Assembly (NCBI GenBank): GCA_948330435.1
Contig: CAOJBY010000017.1
Coordinates: 17,196-81,195, forward strand
Origin: an uncultured Lachnoclostridium sp.
GTDB lineage: Bacteria > Bacillota > Clostridia > Lachnospirales > Lachnospiraceae
Length of the DNA: 64,000 bases
Reading direction: 5' to 3'
This document shows positions 1-8,142 of the stretch, one piece after another. Both the position numbers and the translations under genes were made by a program. Position 1 is the stretch's first letter. Every line of letters starts with the position of its first letter. The notes beneath the pieces are model-generated. The model saw only the letters and a list, made by a program, of their open reading frames with translations, ran no database searches and had not been told where the DNA came from.

Positions 1-441
1 ATTGGGTCCGGTTCCGGCATCTGATTTGATCACAATCGTCATGCCAAAAGCCAGAATCACACAGCCAGCGGCCAGAATGGGCAGCTTAAACCACAGAGGT
101 CTTTCCGGCACAAAGAGAAAATTCAGAAAACAGGTAAAGAAATCTATAATCGGACCGCCGCAAATCATACAGAGAAGCGTCCCGATTTTAATATAACTCC
201 TGTCCACAAACAAAAGCACCACAATAATCAAAAAGCATATGGCAATATGGGTATAACCATGGGTCAGCACCTCCCACCCGGTCATCTCACGGACTGTCCG
301 GAAAATTCCCTGAACCAGCACATTAAAAGGATCCGCTCCCAAATCTGCAAGCAGGAACAAGGTCACACCTAAATGGGCGATCGTAAGTCCTGCCAGTAAA
401 ACGATCACCCTCAACAGCGTTTCTTTCACCGTTCTTTTCAT
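1..441 (-). CDS. YczE/YitT-like integral membrane protein (partial, C-terminus off window)
   Basis: This open frame of 147 codons runs off the left edge, so only the N-terminal part is visible. It is very hydrophobic, with several membrane segments, and contains the stretches LLADLGADPFNVLVQGI and KSDAGTGPN. These resemble the glycine-rich loops of the YczE/YyaS/YitT family of uncharacterised membrane proteins. The start ATG overlaps the stop codon of the upstream solute-binding protein gene (TGATG), so translation is probably coupled. It is the third gene of the kinase, binding-protein and membrane-protein operon. Its function is unknown. I inferred the family from motifs and hydrophobicity only. 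Confidence 0.7.
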   Translation of the reverse strand, partial: MKRTVKETLLRVIVLLAGLTIAHLGVTLFLLADLGADPFNVLVQGIFRTVREMTGWEVLTHGYTHIAICFLIIVVLLFVDRSYIKIGTLLCMICGGPIIDFFTCFLNFLFVPERPLWFKLPILAAGCVILAFGMTIVIKSDAGTGPN

Positions 442-1745
442 CAATCCGTACACTCCTCCTGCAGCCGATCCATCTCCTCCAAGCATTCCTCCACGGAAGC
501 CCCGTTAAGAAGCTTACGCACAACCAGACACGTATTCCCCCACTGCTCCAGCTTCATCCCGGCATTGGATCCCAGCACAAAAATTCCGTCGTTCACCAAA
601 TCATTAATCGGCTTCAAGGCATCAATGCATTCCACCTCCACATTCTTAGAGGGTGAAATTACTTTATTCGTCTCCGCATAAAACTTTAGAGCTTCATCCG
701 ACAAAATAATATCCATTACCGCAAGGGTATCCTCCAGATGCTCCGCATTCACACAAACCCCGTATCCGGACATGGAAACCACCGGCATCTGTCCCCGATG
801 GGTAGGAAATCCAATCACCTGAAGATTGAAATCCGGCTTTCCATAGGCCGTCTCTGAATTAGCCGCCCCCCAGTAAGCCATAACAATGGGAGTCTTTTGA
901 GCCAGAAAATCCGGTCCCTCCCCCTCAATGGCCTCATAAGTAATGGCTTTCTCCGCATCCACATACCCCAAATCAATCAGTGTCTTTACAAATTCAAACC
1001 CCTCCCGCATATAATCGCTGTATCTGCTCTCACCGCTGTTCAGAGCCGCAATCTCCTCTTTTGTATTTCCTCCGTTATACAGATCCGCATAGGCCTGAGA
1101 AAGCACAAAGTTCTCCAGCCACCAGCGATTGGCTCCTACGGGAGTCTCAATTCCGTTTTCTTTAAAGACCCTGCAGCATTCCAGAAATTCCTCCGGCGTA
1201 TTCGGAAGCTTCAGCCCATATTGTTCAAACATATTCTGATTCACAAACAGACCATAAACCACAACCTCCTGGGGAATGGCAACTAATTTTCCATCCACCG
1301 TATTTGACACTTTTACTACATCCCGCAGATTGACAGCACACTCAAGGCAGGACAGATCCACAAGCTTCCCCTCCGCACCGAGAATCTGAATGGTGTCCGG
1401 ATTCAGAAGATACACATCATCCATATCACTGCGGGCACGGGCAAGCGTTACATCATCATAAGTCTTATCCTGATAATCCTCCGCCGTATACGTCCGATAC
1501 TCCACCGTAAGCCCCAGTTCCTCCTCCGCCATCATGACCGTCAGATCGTGAGCACTTCTGGCAATATTAGCCGCATCCGGATTGGATTTTTCCATCGGTC
1601 CAAAGAGGTTCACTATTTTCTTATCTTCTTTCACATCCTCTGCCAGATTCACCATGTCATTTTCTTTGTTTTTGCAGGAAGCCGCCCCTGCAAGGAGGGT
1701 GCCTGCCATGAAAATAATCAGGCTCTTTTTCAAATATCTTCCCAT
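441..1745 (-). CDS. Extracellular solute-binding lipoprotein (ABC-type, orphan)
   Basis: This 434-residue protein has a lipoprotein signal peptide: a basic start, a hydrophobic core and the lipobox LLAGAASC, with the lipidated Cys near residue 24. The rest resembles family 1 carbohydrate-binding proteins, including a conserved segment around NQNMFEQYGLKLPNTPEEF. Such proteins sit on the outer face of the membrane and hand sugars to ABC permeases. No permease or ATPase gene is adjacent. The gene instead starts 4 bp after a hybrid histidine kinase and overlaps a membrane-protein gene. A role as a ligand-binding partner of the kinase is therefore possible, but that is inference. The alternative is a binding protein that works with permeases encoded elsewhere. 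Confidence 0.85.
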   Translation of the reverse strand: MGRYLKKSLIIFMAGTLLAGAASCKNKENDMVNLAEDVKEDKKIVNLFGPMEKSNPDAANIARSAHDLTVMMAEEELGLTVEYRTYTAEDYQDKTYDDVTLARARSDMDDVYLLNPDTIQILGAEGKLVDLSCLECAVNLRDVVKVSNTVDGKLVAIPQEVVVYGLFVNQNMFEQYGLKLPNTPEEFLECCRVFKENGIETPVGANRWWLENFVLSQAYADLYNGGNTKEEIAALNSGESRYSDYMREGFEFVKTLIDLGYVDAEKAITYEAIEGEGPDFLAQKTPIVMAYWGAANSETAYGKPDFNLQVIGFPTHRGQMPVVSMSGYGVCVNAEHLEDTLAVMDIILSDEALKFYAETNKVISPSKNVEVECIDALKPINDLVNDGIFVLGSNAGMKLEQWGNTCLVVRKLLNGASVEECLEEMDRLQEECTD

Positions 1746-1749
1746 AACA

Positions 1750-4326
1750 CTAACCTCTTTTTTTTAACTCTTTGATCGTTCTCTTTAACACTTCCATATC
1801 CACCGGCTTTGCCACATGTGCATTCATACCGGCATTCATAGCTTCTTTCACATCCTCCGCAAACGCATTGGCCGTCATGGCAATAATCGGAATAGACGAT
1901 GCATCCTCCCGTTCAAGAGCACGGATATGCCGTGTAGCTTCGTAGCCATTCATTACCGGCATCTGCACATCCATAAGAATGGCATCAAATTCACCGGGCT
2001 TAGCACTGGCAAACCGTTCCACTACCAGTTTCCCGTTTTCCAGAATCTCACAGTCAGCACCCTCAATGCCCAGAAGCTCCTCCAAAATCTCCGCATTGAT
2101 CTCATTGTCCTCCGCCACCAGAAAATGCTCTCCCTCCAGACCGGAAGTTTCACTCTCCCTCCGGCTCTGCTCCTCTCCCTGAGCAGCAAGCTCTAAAATC
2201 TTCTCCTTTAACGCCGAAACAAAGAAAGGCTTTGTGAGAAATCCAGCAATTCCGGCATTCCGGGCCTCCGTCTCAATCTCATCCCAGTCATAAGCCGTCA
2301 GGAGCAGAATGGGTATATCCTTTTCAACCTCTTTTTTGATTCGCCTGGCCGTCTCAACTCCGTTGATTCCCGGCATCTTCCAATCCAGAAGAATCATATG
2401 ATAAGGCTCCGGTTCCCCGCAGGATCTTCTCACTGCCTCCACAGCCGTCTCTCCATCCTCCAGAACATCTGTCCTTACACCGGTATCCTCCATAAGTGCC
2501 TGGATACTCTCCCGAACATCCTCGTCATCATCCACCACCAGAATCCGGGTTACCCCATGGTTTTTCCAGAACAGGGCATCCTCCTCCTGATCTGCGATAC
2601 GCAGTTCAAGATCCACCGTAAAGATACTTCCCTTATCTAACTCACTGGCAACCTCAATCGTTCCGCCCATGAGTTCAACGATATTTTTCGTTATGGCCAT
2701 TCCAAGACCCGTACCCTGGACCTTGTTGGTGGTACTGTTCTCCGCCCTGGTAAATGCGTCAAAAATTATCTGCAGATACTCCTGGGTCATACCGTAGCCG
2801 TTATCCTCCACCTCAACACGGATATGCTCATACTGATTGGAACGCTGCTTAAGGCCGATGATGCGGAACCAGATATGTCCGCCCTCCTGGGTATATTTTA
2901 CTGCATTGGAAAGGAGGTTGATCAGGATCTGATTCAGTCTTGTCTCGTCGCCTACCAGGTATTCGTGACGGATTCCCGTCACCTGAATGTCAAAGCTCTG
3001 CCCCTTGTTCTTTGCCGCCGGCCGGATAATGGCATCCACAGAGGAAATCACGTCATTTAACCGAAATTCTCCGATGGTGAGCACTGCCTTTCCGCTCTCA
3101 ATCTTAGACACATCCAGAACGTCATTGATTAGACTTAAAAGATGCTGCCCCGAAGCCGTCAGCTTTCTGGTGTACTCCCGCACCTTAACCGGATTATCCG
3201 CATCCCTGGCAAGGAGGGTGGTAAATCCCAAAATGGCATTCATGGGTGTTCGGATGTCATGGGACATGTTGGAAAGGAACGTGGTTTTGGAATTGTTGGC
3301 CGCCTGTGCCGCCCGAAGTGCCTGCCCGAGCTGCTCATTGTGCAGCTCCCTCTCCGTCTCCCGTTCCAGCCGAAACTTATTCTGCTGCCGTTCATAGAGG
3401 AAAAATACGGCACAGCAGATGAAAAAGGTGGCAAGCATAAAGATAACCACAATCAGAATATTCTGATTTACGGCATTCCCCTCTCTCTGAATGGCCTCTA
3501 CCGGCACATAGCCGATGAGATATACGGAGCCTCCGTTTACGGCCCACAGATAGATCAGGGAATCTTTGTTCCGGATTTTGTGGTAGAACATCACATTTCC
3601 GCTCTGTTCTATGCTGTCGGCCACATTCTGCTGTATGGTCTCCTCTAAGATATCATTGGCCCGGTAAAAATCCTGCAGGTTCAGATGTCCCGCATCACGC
3701 TCCCCTATGCCCTTGGGCTTTAGAAGAAACCTCTTGGTCTGTCTGTCCATAATGTATAGCGTGGCACTTCCGTTGTAAAGGCGGTCCGGAAGAGCATTGT
3801 CAAAGGAATCATAGATATACTCCACATAGAGAACGGCAATCTCCCGGCCGTCTCTTGTCACCGGGCATTTCATGGTATAGGCCCATGTTCCCATATCATT
3901 GATATAAGAAACGGAAACTGGCAGTTCTTCTACGGTCTCCTGATTGGAAAAATCCAGTTCTTCCGGATAAAACACTTCTCCGGTGTTGGAGATGCCTTTC
4001 GTCTCTCCGGAAAACACAAGGGACATCTTTACCAGAGTATCATTTCGATCGTAGGAGAGAATGAATTCTTCCGGATCCTCAATGATGGAAAGTTCCTCTG
4101 CCAGCAGCTTCTGATATTCGGCTTCTCTCTGAAACAGAACTTCTATGGTGCCTTTTAAAAGTTCAAGGCTTTCGCTTAAGTTCCCGATGGCAGACTGAGA
4201 CATCTCATGGGATATTCTTGCAGCGATAAAAAACACGAAGCTGCCCAATATCAAAAACACTGTCAGTATTAAGGTTAATAAAATTTTTCTGCCGCTTTTT
4301 TTCTCTTCATTTTCTCTTTTATCCAT
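1750..4326 (-). CDS. Hybrid sensor histidine kinase with two receiver domains
   Basis: This 858-residue membrane kinase has a first membrane helix at about residues 14-35 and an extracellular Cache-like sensor at about 36-288. A second helix lies at about 289-310, followed by a short coiled coil. The HisKA domain carries the motif SNMSHDIRTPMNA with phospho-accepting His356. The ATPase domain has an N box (NLLSNAVKYT) and glycine boxes (DNGYGM, GTGLGM). Receiver 1 has Asp648 in LLDWKMPG and receiver 2 has Asp786 in ILMDVQMP. There is no output domain, and no partner DNA-binding regulator lies nearby, so phosphate must pass to a protein encoded elsewhere. It is the first gene of a three-gene operon with a solute-binding lipoprotein. 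The ligand is not predictable. Confidence 0.93.
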   Translation of the reverse strand: MDKRENEEKKSGRKILLTLILTVFLILGSFVFFIAARISHEMSQSAIGNLSESLELLKGTIEVLFQREAEYQKLLAEELSIIEDPEEFILSYDRNDTLVKMSLVFSGETKGISNTGEVFYPEELDFSNQETVEELPVSVSYINDMGTWAYTMKCPVTRDGREIAVLYVEYIYDSFDNALPDRLYNGSATLYIMDRQTKRFLLKPKGIGERDAGHLNLQDFYRANDILEETIQQNVADSIEQSGNVMFYHKIRNKDSLIYLWAVNGGSVYLIGYVPVEAIQREGNAVNQNILIVVIFMLATFFICCAVFFLYERQQNKFRLERETERELHNEQLGQALRAAQAANNSKTTFLSNMSHDIRTPMNAILGFTTLLARDADNPVKVREYTRKLTASGQHLLSLINDVLDVSKIESGKAVLTIGEFRLNDVISSVDAIIRPAAKNKGQSFDIQVTGIRHEYLVGDETRLNQILINLLSNAVKYTQEGGHIWFRIIGLKQRSNQYEHIRVEVEDNGYGMTQEYLQIIFDAFTRAENSTTNKVQGTGLGMAITKNIVELMGGTIEVASELDKGSIFTVDLELRIADQEEDALFWKNHGVTRILVVDDDEDVRESIQALMEDTGVRTDVLEDGETAVEAVRRSCGEPEPYHMILLDWKMPGINGVETARRIKKEVEKDIPILLLTAYDWDEIETEARNAGIAGFLTKPFFVSALKEKILELAAQGEEQSRRESETSGLEGEHFLVAEDNEINAEILEELLGIEGADCEILENGKLVVERFASAKPGEFDAILMDVQMPVMNGYEATRHIRALEREDASSIPIIAMTANAFAEDVKEAMNAGMNAHVAKPVDMEVLKRTIKELKKRG

Positions 4327-4544
4327 CTTATAATGACCCTTATTAAAACTTTATAATGACTGACATTCTTTCCGTACACCAGGCTCGTTTTTGTATAAAA
4401 AGAATGGTTATTACTATTATAGCAGTCTTATAGGTTTAGGTCAAAATGTTTATTTCTGGATAGACATTTTGGATAGGCATTTGGATGGGGATTTACCCAA
4501 TGGCGGTGGGGTTCAGACGGGCAGCGGCGGAGTGGGGGGAGGGA

Positions 4545-4670
4545 TTTTTCCATATCGGTGTTCGGACGGTTCACGTACATTCTGTCTGCTCTGGGCGGAT
4601 ATTGCTTTGGCAATGTCCGTCCAGAACAGACAGAATGTACGTAAATCGTCCGAACATAGGATATAGAAAA
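4545..4670. repeat. Long inverted-repeat element A (shared palindromic family)
   Basis: Two arms of about 60 bases form a near-perfect inverted repeat closed by ATTGC-ttt-GGCAAT near 4601-4614. The left arm begins TTTTTCCATATCGGTGTTCG, and the right arm read on the other strand begins TTTTCTATATCCTATGTTCG. The same core recurs at 10.5, 37.2, 52.3-52.6 and 63.97 kb. GACGGGCAGCGGC, just left of the arm at 4517-4529, also occurs in the 37.2 kb copy. The element lies in the 390-base gap between the kinase promoter side and the PTS IIA gene, where I see no gene. A smaller hairpin (AAAATGT/ACATTTT) lies at 4443-4470. Confidence 0.85.
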
Positions 4671-4716
4671 GTCTTCCGCCTTATTCCCCTACAGCCCCAC
4701 CCCTCCGGATACGAGA

Positions 4717-5049
4717 TCAGCAGGAAAGTCTCTTCTCATAAATCTCAATCAGCTCCATCGCCATCACCTTAAAGCACTCCGCACTCATCATCTGATCCTC
4801 CGCATGCACCAGCAGCAGATCAAAGGGCATCTCCTCCCCCTCCCCCTGAAGCTGCAAGAGATCCTGATGTGCTTCATGTCCCCCCGCATAGATGGCATCC
4901 GCCTCCGCTATCTTTGCGTGGGCCTCCTCAAAGGCTCCCTCCTTGGCACACCCCAGGGCCTCGATATAGATACTCCGGGCCGTACCCACGGAAGCGATAA
5001 TCCGAAAATCAATTTCCTCCATTTTTGCCTTAAGCTCTTCCCTTGTCAT
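4717..5049 (-). CDS. PTS lactose/cellobiose family enzyme IIA
   Basis: This 110-residue cytoplasmic protein matches the lactose/cellobiose (Chb/Lic/Cel) IIA family in size and all-helical character. The expected phosphorylated histidine is His82 in LLLVHAEDQMMSAE, and an acidic metal-binding Asp follows it. In this family IIA takes phosphate from HPr and passes it to the IIB cysteine. The gene is last in the operon IIC, 6-phospho-beta-glucosidase, IIB, IIA, and begins 3 bases after the IIB stop. Cellobiose or a related beta-glucoside is the likely substrate, judging from the neighbouring GH1 enzyme. Whether the pathway works is doubtful because the IIC gene of the same operon is broken. Confidence 0.92.
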   Translation of the reverse strand: MTREELKAKMEEIDFRIIASVGTARSIYIEALGCAKEGAFEEAHAKIAEADAIYAGGHEAHQDLLQLQGEGEEMPFDLLLVHAEDQMMSAECFKVMAMELIEIYEKRLSC

Positions 5050-5052
5050 GTC

Positions 5053-5355
5053 TTAACCCTCCATCAGCTTCTGAGCCCGTTTTACAACTGCGGCTCCGTC
5101 CATCATGCCGTAAGCCGCCATGTCGATCACCTCCACCGGCTTGTCAGGAAACATCTCCTTGACAAAGCTCAGCTTGTAGCGGACCTGGGGCCCTAAAAAG
5201 ATCACATCCGCATCCGCCGCATTGGTCTTGGCCGTGTCCACCGCATAGGCGGCAATGGAATACTCCAGTCCCATATTTTCAGCCGCCGTGTTCATCTTTG
5301 CTACCAACGCACTGGTAGACATCCCCTGGTTGCACAATAAAATCACTTTCTTCAT
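5053..5355 (-). CDS. PTS lactose/cellobiose family enzyme IIB
   Basis: This IIB protein of about 100 residues starts MKKVILLCNQGMSTS, the classic P-loop-like phosphocysteine motif of the cellobiose IIB family, with Cys8 as acceptor. I chose the ATG at 5355 because an AAGGAG ribosome site lies at a good distance upstream, inside the 3' end of the glucosidase gene. The reading frame extends about 10 codons further upstream without a better site. The product passes phosphate from IIA to the sugar bound by IIC. It sits between the GH1 gene, whose stop ends 1 base upstream, and IIA. This packing suggests a single mRNA with coupled translation. Confidence 0.92.
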   Translation of the reverse strand: MKKVILLCNQGMSTSALVAKMNTAAENMGLEYSIAAYAVDTAKTNAADADVIFLGPQVRYKLSFVKEMFPDKPVEVIDMAAYGMMDGAAVVKRAQKLMEG

Positions 5356-5356
5356 T

Positions 5357-6781
5357 TTAATCAATCTCCTTTCCGTTGCTTGCAATCACTTTTTGATACC
5401 ATTTAAAAGAATCTTTCTTTTTCCGTTCCAGAGTGCCCCTGCCCTCATTGTCACGGTCCACATAAATCATTCCGTACCGCTTCTTCATCTCGCCGCTGCT
5501 GCAGCTTACCAGGTCAATACAGCCCCAGGCCAGATAACCCATCAGTTCCACTCCGTCACGAACCGCCTCTCCCATCTGGCGGATATGCTCCCGCAGATAG
5601 GCAATCCGGTAGGAATCGTGAATATGTCCGTCCGGTTCCACCGTGTCCGACGCACCCAGTCCGTTTTCCACAATAAACAGGGGTTTTTCATACCGGTCAT
5701 ACAGCTCGTTCAACAGAATCCGAAGACCCACGCTGTCCTCCTGCCATCCCCACTCGCTGCTTTTTAAATAAGGATTGGACAGTCCAAAGGCCATATTGCC
5801 AACCATCTGGTGCTTGGAGCGATCCCCGCTTACCACATTGCTCATGTAATAGCTGAGGGCCAGATAATCACTGGTGTATTGGGCCATCGTCTCCAAATCG
5901 CCCTCCTCCATGTTAAGCTCCACGCCGTTTTCCCGGAAAAACCGGTCCCCATAGGCGGGATAATGGCCCCGCAGCATCACATCCGCAAAAAAGAGGGAAA
6001 CACGTCCCTGCTGCATATTTGCCAGAACATCCGCCGGGGCACAGCTTAAGGGGTAGCTTAGCTGACTGGCCAACATCATTCCCATTTTTCCTCCGGGAAC
6101 AATCTCGTGGCACAGCTTCACCGCCCGGGCCGCCGCCACAAACTGATGATGGGCCGCCTGGTAAATGATCTGGCTGCGGCGGGGATCCTCCGCATCCACA
6201 TGGAACCCTCCCCCCAGCTCCGGCATCATGCTGATCACATTGATCTCGTTAAAGCTCATCCAGAAACGAACCTTGTCCTTGTAACGCTCCAGAACCGTCC
6301 GGGCAAACTTTTCATAAAATCCAATCAGCTCCCGGCTCTGCCATCCGCCGTAGGTTTGACACAGATACAGGGGCGTCTCGTAGTGGGTGATGGTCACCAC
6401 CGGCTCAATCCCATGTCTCCTAAGCTCGTCAAACAACTCGTCATAGAACCGAAGTCCCGCTTCGTTTGGCTCATCCTCGATCCCTTTCGGGTAGATGCGG
6501 CTCCAGGCAATGGAGGTCCGCAGAGCCTTGAAGCCCATCTCGGCAAACAGTGCGATATCTTCCTTGTAGCGATGATAGAAATCAATGGCCACATGACTGG
6601 GATAATAGACCGCCGGGTCAATGTCCTCTCCAAAGGTGGCAAACCTCTTCGCACCGATTCCCAGCGTGTCCGGCGTGGCAGGCAGCTTGCCGTCCTCAAG
6701 ATACGCCCCCTCGCACTGATGGGCTGCGATTGCACCTCCCCATAAAAATTTGGGAGGAAATAAAAATTCCGTGCTATTCAT
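5357..6781 (-). CDS. 6-phospho-beta-glucosidase (GH1)
   Basis: The product of 474 residues is a complete GH1 enzyme. The acid/base Glu179 lies in FNEIN and the nucleophile Glu372 in VENGLG. The C-terminal motif SSGEMKKRYGMIYVD (about 428-442) carries the Ser, Lys and Tyr that bind the 6-phosphate in 6-phospho-beta-glucosidases. It therefore should cleave phosphorylated cellobiose-like sugars brought in by the PTS into glucose and glucose 6-phosphate. I chose the ATG at 6781, with GAGGTGAT upstream, over a start 33 codons earlier. That earlier frame runs over the remnant 3' end of the IIC gene and gives a non-family N-terminus. Confidence 0.93.
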   Translation of the reverse strand: MNSTEFLFPPKFLWGGAIAAHQCEGAYLEDGKLPATPDTLGIGAKRFATFGEDIDPAVYYPSHVAIDFYHRYKEDIALFAEMGFKALRTSIAWSRIYPKGIEDEPNEAGLRFYDELFDELRRHGIEPVVTITHYETPLYLCQTYGGWQSRELIGFYEKFARTVLERYKDKVRFWMSFNEINVISMMPELGGGFHVDAEDPRRSQIIYQAAHHQFVAAARAVKLCHEIVPGGKMGMMLASQLSYPLSCAPADVLANMQQGRVSLFFADVMLRGHYPAYGDRFFRENGVELNMEEGDLETMAQYTSDYLALSYYMSNVVSGDRSKHQMVGNMAFGLSNPYLKSSEWGWQEDSVGLRILLNELYDRYEKPLFIVENGLGASDTVEPDGHIHDSYRIAYLREHIRQMGEAVRDGVELMGYLAWGCIDLVSCSSGEMKKRYGMIYVDRDNEGRGTLERKKKDSFKWYQKVIASNGKEID

Positions 6782-6848
6782 GTAATCACCTCTCTTGGCT
6801 TTACTATAAAACAGCACGGAAGATAGCTCAATGTCATAAAATGGCGGA

Positions 6849-8001
6849 TTATCCGCCGCAATTCTTACATTCCTCCTCATACCTTATGCGGTCATACCGC
6901 CGGAAAAAGGGATAATAGAGGGCACCGTCCACAAAAAGGAGAAAGAAGCTAAGAAGCAACGCCCTAAGGATTGAGAATCATGGGCGTTCCAAATATCAGC
7001 GGCTCGTTAATCTCAAAAAACGAGGTCGGAAAGGCAATCTTCCCAAGGGTTTTCAAGTGCTGGCTTTTGGCTCTGGTCAGCATCAGAAGATTCAGTGCAA
7101 AGGTACACCCGGCTCCTCCCAACAGCGTGTAGGGGAGGAAGTTCCACTCTGGATTGGGACAGGGCGTGCCTGCCGCAAAGGCGGAGAGATTCGCTGTTAC
7201 CATTGCCATATAGATGGGAGCCATGCCGCTGTAGACAACCATGCTGCCATGAATACCGAACATCCATAAAACCACCGCTACCAGGGTATATACCACAAAG
7301 CCCCAGAATCCTCCCGCAACACTGGTAAGGGGAGCCTGCAGAACCTTATAAATCAAATCCTGTGCCGTGCCAAAGGGCGTCTGCTGCAGGATAACACGGA
7401 CAACAATGAACAGAATAAAGACAATCGTCGCCGGAATCATGGTCTCGAACATATTGGTAACATTGCTCGGCACCGACGCAGGCATGCGGATGCGGAAATT
7501 CTTATCCAGGCACCACACGTAGACTCTTGCGGCTCCGATTCCCACAATCATGGACAGAAAGATGCCGGTCGCCCCGAAAGAACCCACGGGCAGTACGCCG
7601 GAAACCATGCCGGTAACCGTTGCCCCCGCTTCATCCGTCAGTGTGGCGGCCATCTCAAAGGGCGTGAGAATCAGAAATGCACCCAGAGAGATCATGGCAC
7701 CGGAAAACGCATTCTTATCGTAGGATTTCGCCGTAAAGTATCCAAAGGACAACACCAGATACAGAGAAATCAGATCGCTGGTGATCATAATGGGGAAGTT
7801 CAGAATATCAAACAATCCCGTGCTCATCAAAAAGTTTGTGTACCAGTCTCCCAGGGGCAGAGAGCGGAGCATCGCAAACAGCGAACCTCCGATGGTCAGT
7901 GCGGCCACCCCCATAAAGCCATTCATCAAAATCTTGATGATGCGGCTGTTTGTAAATTTGTCAATCATCGGCATTACTTTTTCGTTGATAAAGTCACCCA
8001 T
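6849..8001 (-). pseudogene. PTS cellobiose-type enzyme IIC, disrupted by internal deletion and frameshift
   Basis: The first frame gives 345 residues of a normal multi-span IIC protein from MGDFINEKVMPMIDKF. The ATG at 8001 is preferred because AAGGAGGG lies upstream. The more upstream ATG at 8025 is only about 9 bases from the -10 box. The frame stops at TAG (6964-6966) straight after the conserved substrate loop FEINEPLIFGTPMILNP. Directly downstream, one frame over, comes LLSFFLLFVDGALYYPFF and RRYDRIRYEEECK, which looks like the final helix and tail of the same family. Roughly 50-60 residues that normally link these two parts are missing, with a frame change. The transporter subunit is therefore probably inactive. 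Confidence 0.8.
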
Positions 8002-8033
8002 ACCAAAACCCTCCTTGTTTTTCATTTATCTGA

Positions 8034-8062
8034 ATTATAGCAAGGGCCTGGCAAAAGGTGTA
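8034..8062 (-). promoter_or_regulatory. Putative promoter of the PTS operon
   Basis: A perfect -10 box TATAAT lies at 8034-8039. At a 17-base spacing the -35 position reads TACACC (8057-8062), a poor match, so an activator may be needed. The expected start of transcription falls around the first in-frame ATG (8025). This supports translation from the downstream ATG at 8001. I looked for a sigma-54 type GG..GC pair because a TTGC precedes the box, but the spacing does not fit. Confidence 0.5.
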
Positions 8063-8142
8063 TTTCTGCTTTTGCCGTAATTGCTCTGTGGTTTGTGACA
8101 TTTTGTGAAACAGATGGCCGGACGGGCTGCTAACTTCTCTCC

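Noticed and set aside
4391..4772. Open frames across the 4.5-4.7 kb gap
   Set aside because: They run through the palindromic element and do not resemble proteins.
6107..6745. Plus-strand open frame of 212 codons opposite the GH1 gene
   Set aside because: It is a shadow of the glucosidase with no ribosome site and no recognisable domain.
8034..8062. Sigma-54 promoter before the PTS operon
   Set aside because: TTGC is present, but the required GG at the right distance is missing and a perfect sigma-A -10 box explains the site.
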